Assembly (NCBI GenBank): GCA_014218235.1 | Contig: CM024755.1 | Coordinates: 40,568,109-40,632,108 of the forward strand | Direction: 5' to 3' | From: Colocasia esculenta | Taxonomy: Eukaryota > Streptophyta > Magnoliopsida > Alismatales > Araceae | DNA length: 64,000 nucleotides | Shown here: positions 45,040 to 54,582 of the stretch, piece after piece | How the letters are laid out: the number at the start of each line of letters is the position of its first letter | How positions within the stretch are numbered: position 1 is the stretch's first letter | Program-made: the position numbers and the translations under genes | Notes under the pieces: generated by a model | Told to the model about the DNA's origin: nothing | Seen by the model: only the letters and a program-made list of their open reading frames with translations | Databases searched by the model: none

Positions 45040-45725
45040 ATGGCATCCTCTAGGGCACTGGACAGAACCTTCTTCACCCCAGAACAACTCCAACGACTCA
45101 ACTCAGCCAAAGCCTTGATTTGCCCAGGAAAAGTAGTGGATTTCTCTCAGTTATCGGGTAGACTCAGTTGGGTAGTAGAAACCCTAGAAGAGATGGGTTG
45201 GTCTAAGATTTGTCAGATCAACGAACCGACTTTTGAGGATGCAGTGAAGGCTTTTTGTGTCCCTCCATGTATCTCTAGATGGGTCGGTGACAGGCTTTGT
45301 GAAAGGTACACAGATTTCCATTACCGAAGAGTTATTAGTTGAAATTTTGGATTGTCCCTCCATCGTACATAAGATAGGAGAGTTCGTTTCCTTAGAGAAG
45401 CAGAGACTGAGAATAATTGGGAGTCTGGGCAGTCTCTCTAAAAGAGAGCTCCTAATTAACGAGCTCTCAGCAGAAAAGGGAATTCTCTATGCCATCATCA
45501 CCACTATCATCACCCCTAGGACAGGAACTAACTCCTCCATCACAGCCAAAGATGCTAGTCTTCTATTTTGGGCTATTCAAGGGTATAGAGTCAGTTTGTC
45601 CTCTATCATTTTGGATAGGATGGCAGGGTCTAAGAACTTATAGGAATCTCTTCCTTATGGACCCCTGCTTACTCTCATTTTCAGAGGAGTTTTAGTAGAT
45701 TTGTCTGATGAAATCTTAGTGTCAG
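45040..45725 (+). pseudogene. Copia D third ORF (transposon-protein domain), truncated
   Basis: Begins MASSRALDRTFFTPEQLQRL (ATG 45040). The frame changes near 45250, and the second part (VTGFVKGTQISITEELLVEILDC...AEKGILYAIITTIITPRTG) resembles the plant retrotransposon ORF3 family also present in E (FVPPRF... at 48045-49229), often annotated as putative plant transposon protein. A stop occurs at 45641. Element F cuts it at 45725. Its position after pol is that of the Sirevirus env-like ORF. No signal peptide or membrane segment is seen. Confidence 0.7.
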
Positions 45726-46426
45726 TGTAGCACCCCAGAAATTTTAGTTATATAAATAATTCAAATAAATGGAAATAAATAATTTTCAAGTATGTAAAAC
45801 ATACGCATCATTATCGTACGTGCTATAACAAGTCGGAAAAAACCGTTAACACGAAAATACGACGCAATCAAAAATTTAAACAAAAGTGTTGGAGGGACTT
45901 CCAACATTATATATTAATGACCTAAATCATAATTGGGTCAATGGCCATCATGTGGCCCAATAATCAAATAAAGCTAGAAAATGCAGGGAAAATTCATAAC
46001 TCTAAATAGGCTGAAATTGGAAAAGGGCAATTTGAGTTAAATTGGGTTGCAACCATGCATTCTTGGCAACACAAATTCGTGCCTAACTATGGTGGGAGGT
46101 TTCCTAAAGCCTCACACACTCTATGGGAGGAAGAAATCCTCCCTAAATAGGAAACTAACCTGTCAAAACCGCAACTTGGCTTTCCTAGTCATAATAGGAC
46201 TCCTAAAACACCATGGTTGCTTAAATACTCTTCACCAAACCTTAGGATCGAGTTTTAGAACTTGCTAGGGTCGTGTGGAGGAGTTCTTGGCAGCTAGGGA
46301 AAGCAGGAGATCCCCACACCAAGCTGTTCCTCTTCCCCGTTGTGTTTGCTGCGACCTGCACAGACCATCATCTTGAAGTCGACCAAAGGTGAGACAAACC
46401 TAAACCAAACCTTGCAAGGCTTATAC
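45726..46426 (+). repeat. 5' LTR of F, left part (701 bp)
   Basis: Start of F's LTR up to the E insertion. It contains one GTCGAC core (about 46378) but no palindrome pair. No gene is supported. Confidence 0.85.
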
Positions 46427-47139
46427 TGAAGGGTTGCGGAATTCCCAATATGGTAATCTAGAAGGGGGGGTTGAATAGATTACTGCCTCTTAAAAACTAT
46501 TATCACGTTCTTTTTCTTAAAGCATAGATTATCAAGACAGTATCAAGATCTAAACTATGTGTAGATGATGTAGAAACCTATCTAGTGTGTGAATATGCAA
46601 CGTGTCTATCAAACATCTATCGTAGAAATGATCAAACCACGAGACACGCAGATTTACGTGGTTCGGAGTACACAACAGTGTATCCTACGTCCACGGCACA
46701 CACACACACACAGAGTAAACTGCTTATGAGCGAGTTCAGTGACTACAACTCACACACACACGTGTTTTCTGATGTGCACCCACGATCAGAACAACACACA
46801 CACGTGATCTCAAGCACAAGAGACGCTTGAATCACACAAACACACACACAGTTGATGAGAATTATGAAACAGGAAGAGTTCAGAGCGTAGGAATAAATCC
46901 TAATGTGGAACTCTTCTGAGAACGCCTGGATGGAGTTCAAACTTCGACTTGAGTGCTCTGGACTGATGGAGAAGGTTGAATCCACGACGATCTATCTTCA
47001 GTACTGCAGGATCAACTGATCTTTCGGTCTCTGCACTGCAGACTTGAAGCAGAGCAGCAGCAACTTCTTTTCTCTTGGACTTGGCTTTAGGGTTTTTGGT
47101 TGTGGCTGCTTCTGTACGAGATTCTCTTCAAAAGGATGC

Positions 47140-47146
47140 TTATATA
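47140..47146 (-). promoter_or_regulatory. TATA box in 3' LTR of E
   Basis: The - strand reads TATATAA within ACTATATAAGC. The nearest upstream palindrome is 88 bp away. The 5' LTR copy is at 57360-57366. Confidence 0.7.
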
Positions 47147-47233
47147 GTTGTGTTTTCATGTGGAGAGTCGTGGGACTTGAAAACACAATCTTGGATATGA
47201 AGGAAGGTTTCCGTATTTGAAGATCCTCTGCAT

Positions 47234-47503
47234 CTGTCGACAGGTTCTGAGTATCTGTCGACAGATTGCAACAGATTTGCAACAGACAGACTTCAGGTTG
47301 CTCTGGTCTGTGGCATCTGTCGACAGGCGATATCCATCTGTCGACAGGCAGAGACAGTTTTGCCAAAACACAGAACTCTGGTATTTCTGTCTGCGACATC
47401 TGTCGACAGGTCTCTGAGAATCTGTCGACAGGTGCTCTCAGTACTCTTCAGTCTGATCACAACTGCGGCATCTGTCGACATATGCCTTTGGGTCTGTCGA
47501 CAG
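47234..47503 (-). repeat. Four pairs of CTGTCGACAG palindromes, 3' LTR of E
   Basis: Eight cores (one ends CAT instead of CAG) arranged as four pairs. The starts within each pair are 21 or 22 bp apart. All lie upstream of the LTR TATA box on the - strand. Confidence 0.93.
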
Positions 47504-47752
47504 GTACATGTATACTCTGTGATTGTGATCATTTTCTCATGATTTGAGAAGGCTTGGTTATATGCATTTGTACCTGCATGATAAAACATGTATAGTTAGG
47601 TATAATGTAGACATAGATAACCAAATATTGTATCATCTTAATTGACATGTATGAAACCTCAATTCAACTCATTCATCATTAAAAACATTGTTTGACTTTC
47701 ATTTATCACTTAGAGTGTGAATTCACTTAGTTTCCAGAATATGAACCCAACA

Positions 47753-47768
47753 TTCTCCCCCTTTTTGA
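47753..47768 (-). promoter_or_regulatory. Polypurine tract of E
   Basis: The - strand reads AAAAAGGGGGAGAA directly before the 3' LTR. A second copy (AAAAGGGGGAGAAG) lies at about 47812-47826, a repetition seen in Sireviruses. Confidence 0.85.
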
Positions 47769-48044
47769 TGATGACAAAATTATTCAATTAATGCTCATGA
47801 ACTGAAGGTTTCTTCTCCCCCTTTTGACAACATCAAAAGTAAAGACAACACTCACATATGTAGATTTGCACAGAACATGTGATTTCATTCATTGGAAAGG
47901 GAAGCATTCACATGACAAAAGTGTGACTGGAGTAACATGAAGTGAAAATACATAAAGAAAAGGAAATAACAAAAGACAGAAACAACATTGCTCAGACTGA
48001 AGTGAAAGTACAGGACATGACCCACTCCTATACATCTAGTATAT

Positions 48045-49229
48045 CTAAGCAGCATCATCTTCAGGAGCTTGAGGAGGGGCATGACGCTCAGTTGCAAGTC
48101 TATCAATGCGTGTGTCCAAGGTATCCATTCTTTCATGCAGCCTCTCAAAACCCTGTGTCATTTGGACTTGTAGCTGGGCTAACAAATCCCTAATGGAGGG
48201 CTGAGCAGCTTCACCAATACCAGCATCTCCCGGAGCATCTAGTGGCTCTGACTGGGAGTCTTCATCACCTTCTTCAGCATCTTCTTCATCATCAACTTGA
48301 TCGTCAGCCCCAATGAAATCTTCATCCTCGGCAGCAGCAGGTGCCTTACCCTTAAGTTCCCGGGTGACGACCCCATCCACTAGCTTGTAGCCCATGCGTG
48401 AGGCGGCAGTGATATCAAAGCTGTTGCGGGAGTTGAGTGAGACACACTCACTGTCTGGAATGGAAATGCCAATAAACTTCAAAAGAGAAGTAATTTGGCA
48501 AGCAAAGGGCATGGATCTCCTGGGTTGGTAGAAACACTTGGTGATCAAGTTAAACATCAGGAGAGGAAGATTTATTGGTTCACAATGAAGGAAGAAGGTA
48601 AACAGTGATTTGTGAATATTGGTGACGAGTTCACGACTGCCATGCTTTGGCGCAATGCAAGTGGTGAATATTTGGTGAATCATGCGGTTGAGTGGAGGGA
48701 AGGTGTTGGCATTGAGCTTAGCAATCTCCTTTGTTGTATCATAAGGTTGAAGAGTAAGAAGGGGATAGTAGACAGAGGCGTCTGGATGATGAGCAAGAAT
48801 ATCCGCCCCGATGTTCGGAATCTGGAGGGCAGTGCTAAGAAGGTTAGCAGTGATTTGAAAGGGAGTGCCCTTCACAGAGGTGTAGAACCCTTGAGCAGAG
48901 GTGGAGAGATTGTTGAAGAACTCAGTTACGGCAGTGGGGGAGTATGCCGTATGAGCGTAGAGAAAGACTGTCCAACCCTGGGTATCAAACAGGGGTTGGA
49001 GGTTGGGAAAGAGATCGGCCAAGGAGTGGAAATCCACAAAACGTGGAGGAACAAACTTTGTGAATGTACCGTGAACCCGTTTGAGATTGAGACGGGGAGG
49101 TACGACCAACTCTGGAAGGCGATCATCCCGGTGTTTGGTCCGACGTTCATCGTGAGCCCTGGATCCTTCGCCGGGCGAGGAGGAGGCGGGACGACGACGT
49201 GAGGCCAACTTCTTCGCCTTGGGTGCCAT
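48045..49229 (-). CDS. ORF3 of copia E (394 aa, transposon-protein domain)
   Basis: Third ORF, after pol, where Sireviruses carry an env-like gene. The N-terminus is basic (APKAKKLASRRRP); residues about 50-270 form a folded helical region (FVPPRFVDFHSLADLFPN, LNRMIHQIFTTCIAP) that I match to the putative plant transposon protein family. Residues about 295-335 are strongly acidic, and the last 50 residues are a predicted coiled coil (QMTQGFERLHERMDTLDTRID). I see no signal peptide and no clear membrane span, so an envelope role is not supported; a nuclear or DNA/RNA-associated role is possible but inferred. It has a TATA-like box 170 bp upstream with a palindrome pair behind it. Function unknown. 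Confidence 0.82.
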   Translation of the reverse strand: MAPKAKKLASRRRPASSSPGEGSRAHDERRTKHRDDRLPELVVPPRLNLKRVHGTFTKFVPPRFVDFHSLADLFPNLQPLFDTQGWTVFLYAHTAYSPTAVTEFFNNLSTSAQGFYTSVKGTPFQITANLLSTALQIPNIGADILAHHPDASVYYPLLTLQPYDTTKEIAKLNANTFPPLNRMIHQIFTTCIAPKHGSRELVTNIHKSLFTFFLHCEPINLPLLMFNLITKCFYQPRRSMPFACQITSLLKFIGISIPDSECVSLNSRNSFDITAASRMGYKLVDGVVTRELKGKAPAAAEDEDFIGADDQVDDEEDAEEGDEDSQSEPLDAPGDAGIGEAAQPSIRDLLAQLQVQMTQGFERLHERMDTLDTRIDRLATERHAPPQAPEDDAA

Positions 49230-49396
49230 GGAAAAGACGAGGCACGGATGGAGAAAAGGGAAGAAGTGCTGGAGACAGTGGGAAGAAGAAGAAGGGAGAT
49301 GGAGGTAGGGTTTCCCGTCCAGAAAGGGGAGAGGATGTATGTGAGAGAGGGAAGGGATGGCTGGGGTGGTGTTGGATGTGGAAAGGGCCGGAGATG

Positions 49397-49406
49397 CCTA
49401 TATAAA
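49397..49406 (-). promoter_or_regulatory. TATA-like box upstream of ORF3 of E
   Basis: The - strand reads TTTATATAGG, followed by a pyrimidine-rich leader (CCTTCCCTCTCTC at about 49345-49358) before the ORF3 ATG at 49229. The sequence is partly symmetrical, so + strand use cannot be excluded by sequence alone. Confidence 0.5.
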
Positions 49407-49494
49407 GGAGGAGGGGGAAGTTTAAAAGGCAATGGCCCACCAAGTCTGCCCCAAACGGCGTGTCCGTTGAGCTTCCCAACAGGACAGCCGGCGT

Positions 49495-49526
49495 CTGTCG
49501 ACAGACATATTTGTATCTGTCGACAG
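49495..49526 (-). repeat. CTGTCGACAG pair upstream of ORF3
   Basis: Palindromes at 49495-49504 and 49517-49526, starts 22 bp apart, about 90 bp upstream of the TATA-like box. Type and distance are the same as in the LTR. Confidence 0.9.
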
Positions 49527-49529
49527 ATG

Positions 49530-50565
49530 CTTGCAGAATATGACTTTGTTGGATTTTTGTAAGGAATTTGAAGTGGACCTCTTGAGCAGTGTTTTTTAAC
49601 AGATTACCTAAGGTGAATAGATGACGAATACATATATAAGAACCTATCATATACATGAAGATGTAAAGCCACTTCAAATATCTTAATGGTTCAAACATAA
49701 TACTGAATTAGCCTGAAGCTGAAGCATGAAGAAAACACTTACGGGTATCCAAAAAGAAACACTTTTACTCTTCTTTTTATTTATTAGAGTATAGGACAAC
49801 ACAATCTTCAGTGGAGGTGCAAATGATCAAGGAGGGAAATATCTACATGCCAAGACATTCAAAAACATCAATTACTCATGGGAATTATCACTCAGTGGAG
49901 GCTTCACACTATTGCATTATTGTCCTCATTTGCCCTTCATTTATGCAATGGAAAGAAAATGGTAATCAAGATAACGTCTCGCCTTTGAACATGAGGGTAG
50001 ACATTATTCGTGCCCGTACCCCCAGTTACTCAGTGAAAGTGTCCATCATACCGTTGTACAGAGTTGACGAATTAGCCTTTTGACGCGAGGGCAAACATTT
50101 GTGATGCCCACTCCCCGGTTACTCAGCAAGAACTCATCATTGCTCTGCATTTTTCCAAATTATGTAGTTTTAATCTAATGGAATAAAATTGTTTAGGTAG
50201 CTTTTCTCCAAGTATTGTGTTAATAACCCAAGTTTAATATAGCGATTGATTATCTAGCAATTGTAAACATTAAGCTCAATGATCATAATACCTTTAAAAA
50301 AAGAATCATATTTGCCTATAAGTAAATAATGAAGAAGAGTTAGGTGTTAAGTTTTTGAAAATGGTGAAATGTTTCCAGAATGATTGAACCTAGACTTAAC
50401 TTGAGTATTATGTAAAAATCACAAGATTGTTGAAAATTGCTTTAATATCTTATGCACATGATGTGATCAAATATGTTATTAACATCAGATAAACACCTTA
50501 GACATTTTAAAGAAACCTGCTCAAAGAGGTTTGGATTGAATAGGCTTGGAATGCCAGGTAGAAGT
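49530..50565 (-). other. Non-coding spacer of E
   Basis: AT-rich. A related pair of about 40 bp stretches with CCC(C)AGTTACTCAG/CCCCGGTTACTCAG occurs at about 50020-50040 and 50112-50130. No coding region is supported. Confidence 0.6.
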
Positions 50566-50569
50566 GTGT

Positions 50570-50840
50570 CTGTCGACAGCTAAGGGGAGCTTGTCGACAG
50601 GTACACTCAGACAGAGAAATGGGTGTTCAGCTAGTTGTGAGTACTGTGATATCTGTCGACAAGCCAGGGTGAGTCTGTCGACAGCTACACACAGACAGAG
50701 TGAAGGGTGTGCGGGGAGGACAAAACCTGTGAGATCTGTCGACAGATGCATGGTTGACTGTCGACAGATGCACACAGAGTTCAGAACCTGTGGTCTGTGG
50801 ATGCCTATCTGTCGACAGGAAAAGAAGGAGCTGTCGACAG
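50570..50840 (-). repeat. Four pairs of CTGTCGACAG palindromes in E spacer
   Basis: Eight cores in four pairs (50570, 50657, 50736 and 50809 regions), with pair spacing 21-22 bp. They lie between pol and ORF3, outside the LTRs, so they are not part of the LTR duplication. Confidence 0.9.
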
Positions 50841-51086
50841 ATCATTGTTGAAGGCCAGTCTAGAGAAAGAAGGGAATATGAAAAGATCATTTTATGTGAA
50901 GGAGTTAATGAACAGCAAGAATAAATGTTTTCCTTCACAATAACACCCAACTTTTGAACTAGCTCCCCCATAATGTGTGCTCATGAAAAGACACAAAGTT
51001 GATCAATGCAATTCAATCCAAGCAAGATTAGCACACATGTATTCAGCAAAACATTCATGGAATTGAGACTGTTTTTGGTATTATCT

Positions 51087-51088
<2 letters not shown>

Positions 51089-51122
<34 letters not shown>
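51089..51122. repeat. Poly-T/poly-A run of about 33 bp
   Basis: Poly-A on the coding (-) strand, about 220 bp after the pol stop. Could be a slippage-expanded tract. No adjacent insertion borders are seen. Confidence 0.9.
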
Positions 51123-51123
<1 letters not shown>

Positions 51124-51339
51124 TGTTAGAGTAGTTTGGCTAATGAAATGAGACTTACCCCTTTATCCAACATGGATGTCCCTTCATGGGCTCCAACTAC
51201 GGGTACTTGGCGGAGAATGTTTTCTCACGCATAATGAAGGTTTCCAAACAAGCCGAACTTGTTTTTCCACAAATCACCATTTGATATACCCCATAGTTGT
51301 TGCTTACGAAGGACATTCATCAAGGACTGGGGATATTTG

Positions 51340-54300
51340 TCACTGAATTTTACATAGGCCTAATTCTCTTCTAAGAGATGTGAACCTATCCTCTGCCAAT
51401 GGTTTTGTAAAGATATCAGCTAGTTGTTGTTCTGTTGGTATGAAGCTAATTTCCAAATTTCTATTTGCAACCTCATCTCTCAAGAAGTGATGACGAATTT
51501 CTATATGTTTTGTCCTAGAGTGTTGAATGGGATTCTTGGATAGATTGATTGCACTAGTGTTGTCACATAGGATTGGTGTGCATCCAAGGTCAATGTCGTA
51601 GTCACACAACTGACTTTTTATCCACAACACCTGTGTTGCACAACTCCCTGCAGCAACATATTCTGCCTCTGCAGTGGAGAGTGCAACCGAATGTTGCTTC
51701 TTGGATGCCCACGAAACCATGCAACCACCAAGCATCTGACAATAGCCACTAGTGCTCTTCCTGTCAATTTTACATCCAGCATAGTCAGCATCAGAATATG
51801 AGATTAAGTTAAAGCTACTCCCTGCCGGATACCAAAGACCCATGTCATGTGTACCTGAGAGATACCTGAATATTCTCTTAACTGCAATTTGGTGGCTTTC
51901 CTTTGGACTAGATTGATATCTAGCACAGAGGCAAACACTGAATTGTATGTCAGGTCTACTTGCAGTAAGATAGAGGAGTGAGCCAATCATACCTCGGAAA
52001 TGTTTAGCATCTACCGGTTTACCTTTCTCATCACTTTCTAGCTTAATGCTTGTGCTCATCGGTGTTGAGGCAGGTTTTGCAGTTTCAAACTGAAATCTCT
52101 TGAGAAGCTCTTTAACGTATTTTTCTTGGTTTATGAAGAAGCCATCTTCCATTTGCTTGACCTGCAGACCAAGAAAAAATTGAAGCTCCCCCATTAAGCT
52201 CATCTCAAATTCACTGTGCATATGATGTGAGAATTCTTCACAAAGTGATGGGTTAGTAGAGCCAAAGATTATGTCGTCCACATACACTTGAACAACAATG
52301 ATGTGTGTGCGAACTTTCTTTGTAAAGAGAGTTTGGTCTACTTTACCTCGTGAGTAGTTTTTGCTTACCAGAAATTGGCTTAGCCTGTCGTACCAAGCTC
52401 GGGGTGCCTGTTTCAAACCATAGAGAGCCTTGTGCAATTTGTATACATGGTTTGGTTTGTCATGAAGTTCAAAGCCAGGTGGTTGAGAGACATAAACTTC
52501 CTCTTTGATGTAGCCATTTAAGAAAGCAGTTTTAACATCCATTTGATATAGTTTGAACTTGTTTGAGCATGCATAAGCTAACAAGATTCTGACTGCTTCT
52601 AGTCTAGCTACAGGTGCAAAAGATTCTTCAAAATCCACACCAAATTCCTGATTATACCCCTTTGCAACCAGTCTAGCCTTGTTTCTCACCACCTTTCCCT
52701 CTTCATTTAGTTTATTCCTAAAGACCCATCGTGTTCCAATTACAGAAATTTCGGGGGTTTTAGGAACTAAGCTCCAGACATTGTTTCTTTGAAATTGACC
52801 TAGCTCCTCATGCATAGCATCAATCCATGAATTTTCGTTTAAGGCTTCTTCAACATTTTTAGGCTCCACTTGAGAGACAAAGGCTAAATGATCCTGTTCA
52901 ACTATTTGATGAACTTGAGACCTAGTTTGAACTGAATCATTTATGTTACCTATGACATTCTCAAGTGGATGAGCTTTAGAGTACCTCACACTTGTGATTG
53001 TTGAAGGACCGGGTTGATCTTGCACTTCAGAAGTCTGTTCTGGAGGAGGGGTGGCTGGAGGACTTCCATGTTGTGGATCTTGTGCAGGTACTTCATCTTC
53101 ATTTCTGAACAGAAATCCGTCATCTTCATCATTGTACCTGCGTAGATAGCCATTGATTATTGTTGGAACTGACTTAGAGATTGTGTTTGGTTTTCTTTGC
53201 AGTTCTTCATGTGTTGTATCTTCAGTGTCATCTTGAAACCTGTAAGGATTAGGACTGTTAGATTTGGTTTGAGATTCATCAAATACAACATGTGGAGTTT
53301 CTTCCACTTTTCTGGTTTTAAGATTAAACACTCTATAAGCTCTAGAGTGTTCTGAGTATCCAAGAAAAATACCTTTGTCGCTTTTGGCTTCAAATTTGTC
53401 CAGATCAATTTTATCATTGTTATGTATGAACACCTTTGAACCAAAAACTCTGAAGTGTCCAAGGGATGGTTTCTTACCTTTCAGAAGCTCATAGGGAGTT
53501 TTCTTGAATACCGGTCTTACCATGGCTCGATTGAGAATGTAGCATGACGTGTTTACTGCTTCTGCCCAAAAGGTTCTGGAGAGTTGATTTTCGATCAGAA
53601 GCGTACGAGCCATCTCCACCAAGGTTCTATTTTTCCTCTCCACAACCCCGTTTTGTTCTGGAGTTCTTGGGGAGGAGAACAAGTGTTCTATTCCTTGGTT
53701 CCTGCAGAAATCAGTGAAGGAGTGGTTGTCAAATTCTCCCCCGTGATCAGTGCGAATGGAGCATATCTTGTGGACATTTCCATGCTCAATTTTATTGAAG
53801 AAGTCTTCAAAAACATTCAGTGCATCATTCTTATGAGCCAGAAATTTCACCCAAGTGAACCTTGAAAAGTCATCTACAATGACAAAACCATACCGTTTGC
53901 CAGTGAGACTCAGTGTTCTAGTAGGTCCAAATAGGTCCATGTGCAACAGTTCATATGCTTTGGAAGTACTTACCGGTGCTTTCGATTTGAAGGATTTTCG
54001 GGTCTGTTTTCCCTGTGCACATGCATCACAGAAATTTTCATTTTTCTTGAATGGAATTTCAGGAAGTCCACTTACAAGTTTGAGCCTCATTATCTTGTTC
54101 AAAACATTGTAACTCGCATGTCCAAGCCTACGATGCCACAATGTAAGCTCATCCTGTTTATTTGCTACAAGACATAAATCATTATTTTCTGGATCATCCA
54201 AATCAACCATGTAGATGTTATTCATTCTTTTTCCAGAAAATTTGAGACTTCCTGTTTCCTTATCAAGGATTTGACATGAATCTGATTCAAAAACAATTTT

Positions 54301-54582
54301 ATGGCCTTTATCACACAATTGACTTATGCTAAGCAAATTGTGATGAAGACCATCAACTAATAGTACATTATCTATTGAGTTGGAGGCAAACTTACCAACC
54401 TTACCTGAGCCAATGATCTGGCCTTTGTTGTTACCTCCAAAGACAACGTGACCTCCGTCTTTTTCCACGAGCAAACTGAATTTTTCTTTATCGCCCGTCA
54501 TATGCCTCGAGCAGCCACTATCCAGGTACCATTTGTTTTGATTGTGTGCTGCTAGGCATTCCTGCACATGTGGATCAGACAA
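51340..54582 (-). CDS. pol: Copia E Pol (protease, integrase, RT, RNase H), open
   Basis: Polyprotein of about 1080 residues with all catalytic residues present. Protease D21-S-G; integrase zinc ligands H150, H155, C185, C188; DDE triad D216, D279, E315 (35 residues between the last two); RT D682 and YVDD at 767-770; RNase H D931, E972 or E974, D1007; end at about 1080. Order protease-integrase-RT-RNase H is copia. The numbering starts at a TTG codon, since there is no ATG at the frame start; pol overlaps the end of gag by about 30 bases in the +1 frame relative to gag, so it is probably made as Gag-Pol by frameshifting. Cuts and copies the element and inserts the cDNA. Confidence 0.93.
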   Translation of the reverse strand: MSDPHVQECLAAHNQNKWYLDSGCSRHMTGDKEKFSLLVEKDGGHVVFGGNNKGQIIGSGKVGKFASNSIDNVLLVDGLHHNLLSISQLCDKGHKIVFESDSCQILDKETGSLKFSGKRMNNIYMVDLDDPENNDLCLVANKQDELTLWHRRLGHASYNVLNKIMRLKLVSGLPEIPFKKNENFCDACAQGKQTRKSFKSKAPVSTSKAYELLHMDLFGPTRTLSLTGKRYGFVIVDDFSRFTWVKFLAHKNDALNVFEDFFNKIEHGNVHKICSIRTDHGGEFDNHSFTDFCRNQGIEHLFSSPRTPEQNGVVERKNRTLVEMARTLLIENQLSRTFWAEAVNTSCYILNRAMVRPVFKKTPYELLKGKKPSLGHFRVFGSKVFIHNNDKIDLDKFEAKSDKGIFLGYSEHSRAYRVFNLKTRKVEETPHVVFDESQTKSNSPNPYRFQDDTEDTTHEELQRKPNTISKSVPTIINGYLRRYNDEDDGFLFRNEDEVPAQDPQHGSPPATPPPEQTSEVQDQPGPSTITSVRYSKAHPLENVIGNINDSVQTRSQVHQIVEQDHLAFVSQVEPKNVEEALNENSWIDAMHEELGQFQRNNVWSLVPKTPEISVIGTRWVFRNKLNEEGKVVRNKARLVAKGYNQEFGVDFEESFAPVARLEAVRILLAYACSNKFKLYQMDVKTAFLNGYIKEEVYVSQPPGFELHDKPNHVYKLHKALYGLKQAPRAWYDRLSQFLVSKNYSRGKVDQTLFTKKVRTHIIVVQVYVDDIIFGSTNPSLCEEFSHHMHSEFEMSLMGELQFFLGLQVKQMEDGFFINQEKYVKELLKRFQFETAKPASTPMSTSIKLESDEKGKPVDAKHFRGMIGSLLYLTASRPDIQFSVCLCARYQSSPKESHQIAVKRIFRYLSGTHDMGLWYPAGSSFNLISYSDADYAGCKIDRKSTSGYCQMLGGCMVSWASKKQHSVALSTAEAEYVAAGSCATQVLWIKSQLCDYDIDLGCTPILCDNTSAINLSKNPIQHSRTKHIEIRHHFLRDEVANRNLEISFIPTEQQLADIFTKPLAEDRFTSLRRELGLCKIQ

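Larger units (their letters stand above)
46427..47752 (-). repeat. 3' LTR of E (1326 bp)
   Basis: TG/CA ends. On the - strand it has eight CTGTCGACAG-type palindromes (47234-47503), a TATA box (47140-47146), CA-rich stretches and the GTGGACGTAGGA...TCCGAACCACGTAAATC block (46653-46694). It is flanked by the purine tract on the internal side. Confidence 0.95.

Noticed and set aside
47217..47589. Cys/Arg/Gln-rich peptides in LTR E (also 57437-57809)
   Set aside because: They are translations of the CTGTCGACAG repeats (CRQ, STD, VDR patterns), not proteins.
48612..49202. Open frame of 196 codons on the + strand
   Set aside because: Antisense shadow of ORF3 of E, with no recognisable domain.
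51089..51122. Processed retrogene insertion ending in poly-A
   Set aside because: No foreign sequence or target copies next to the run.
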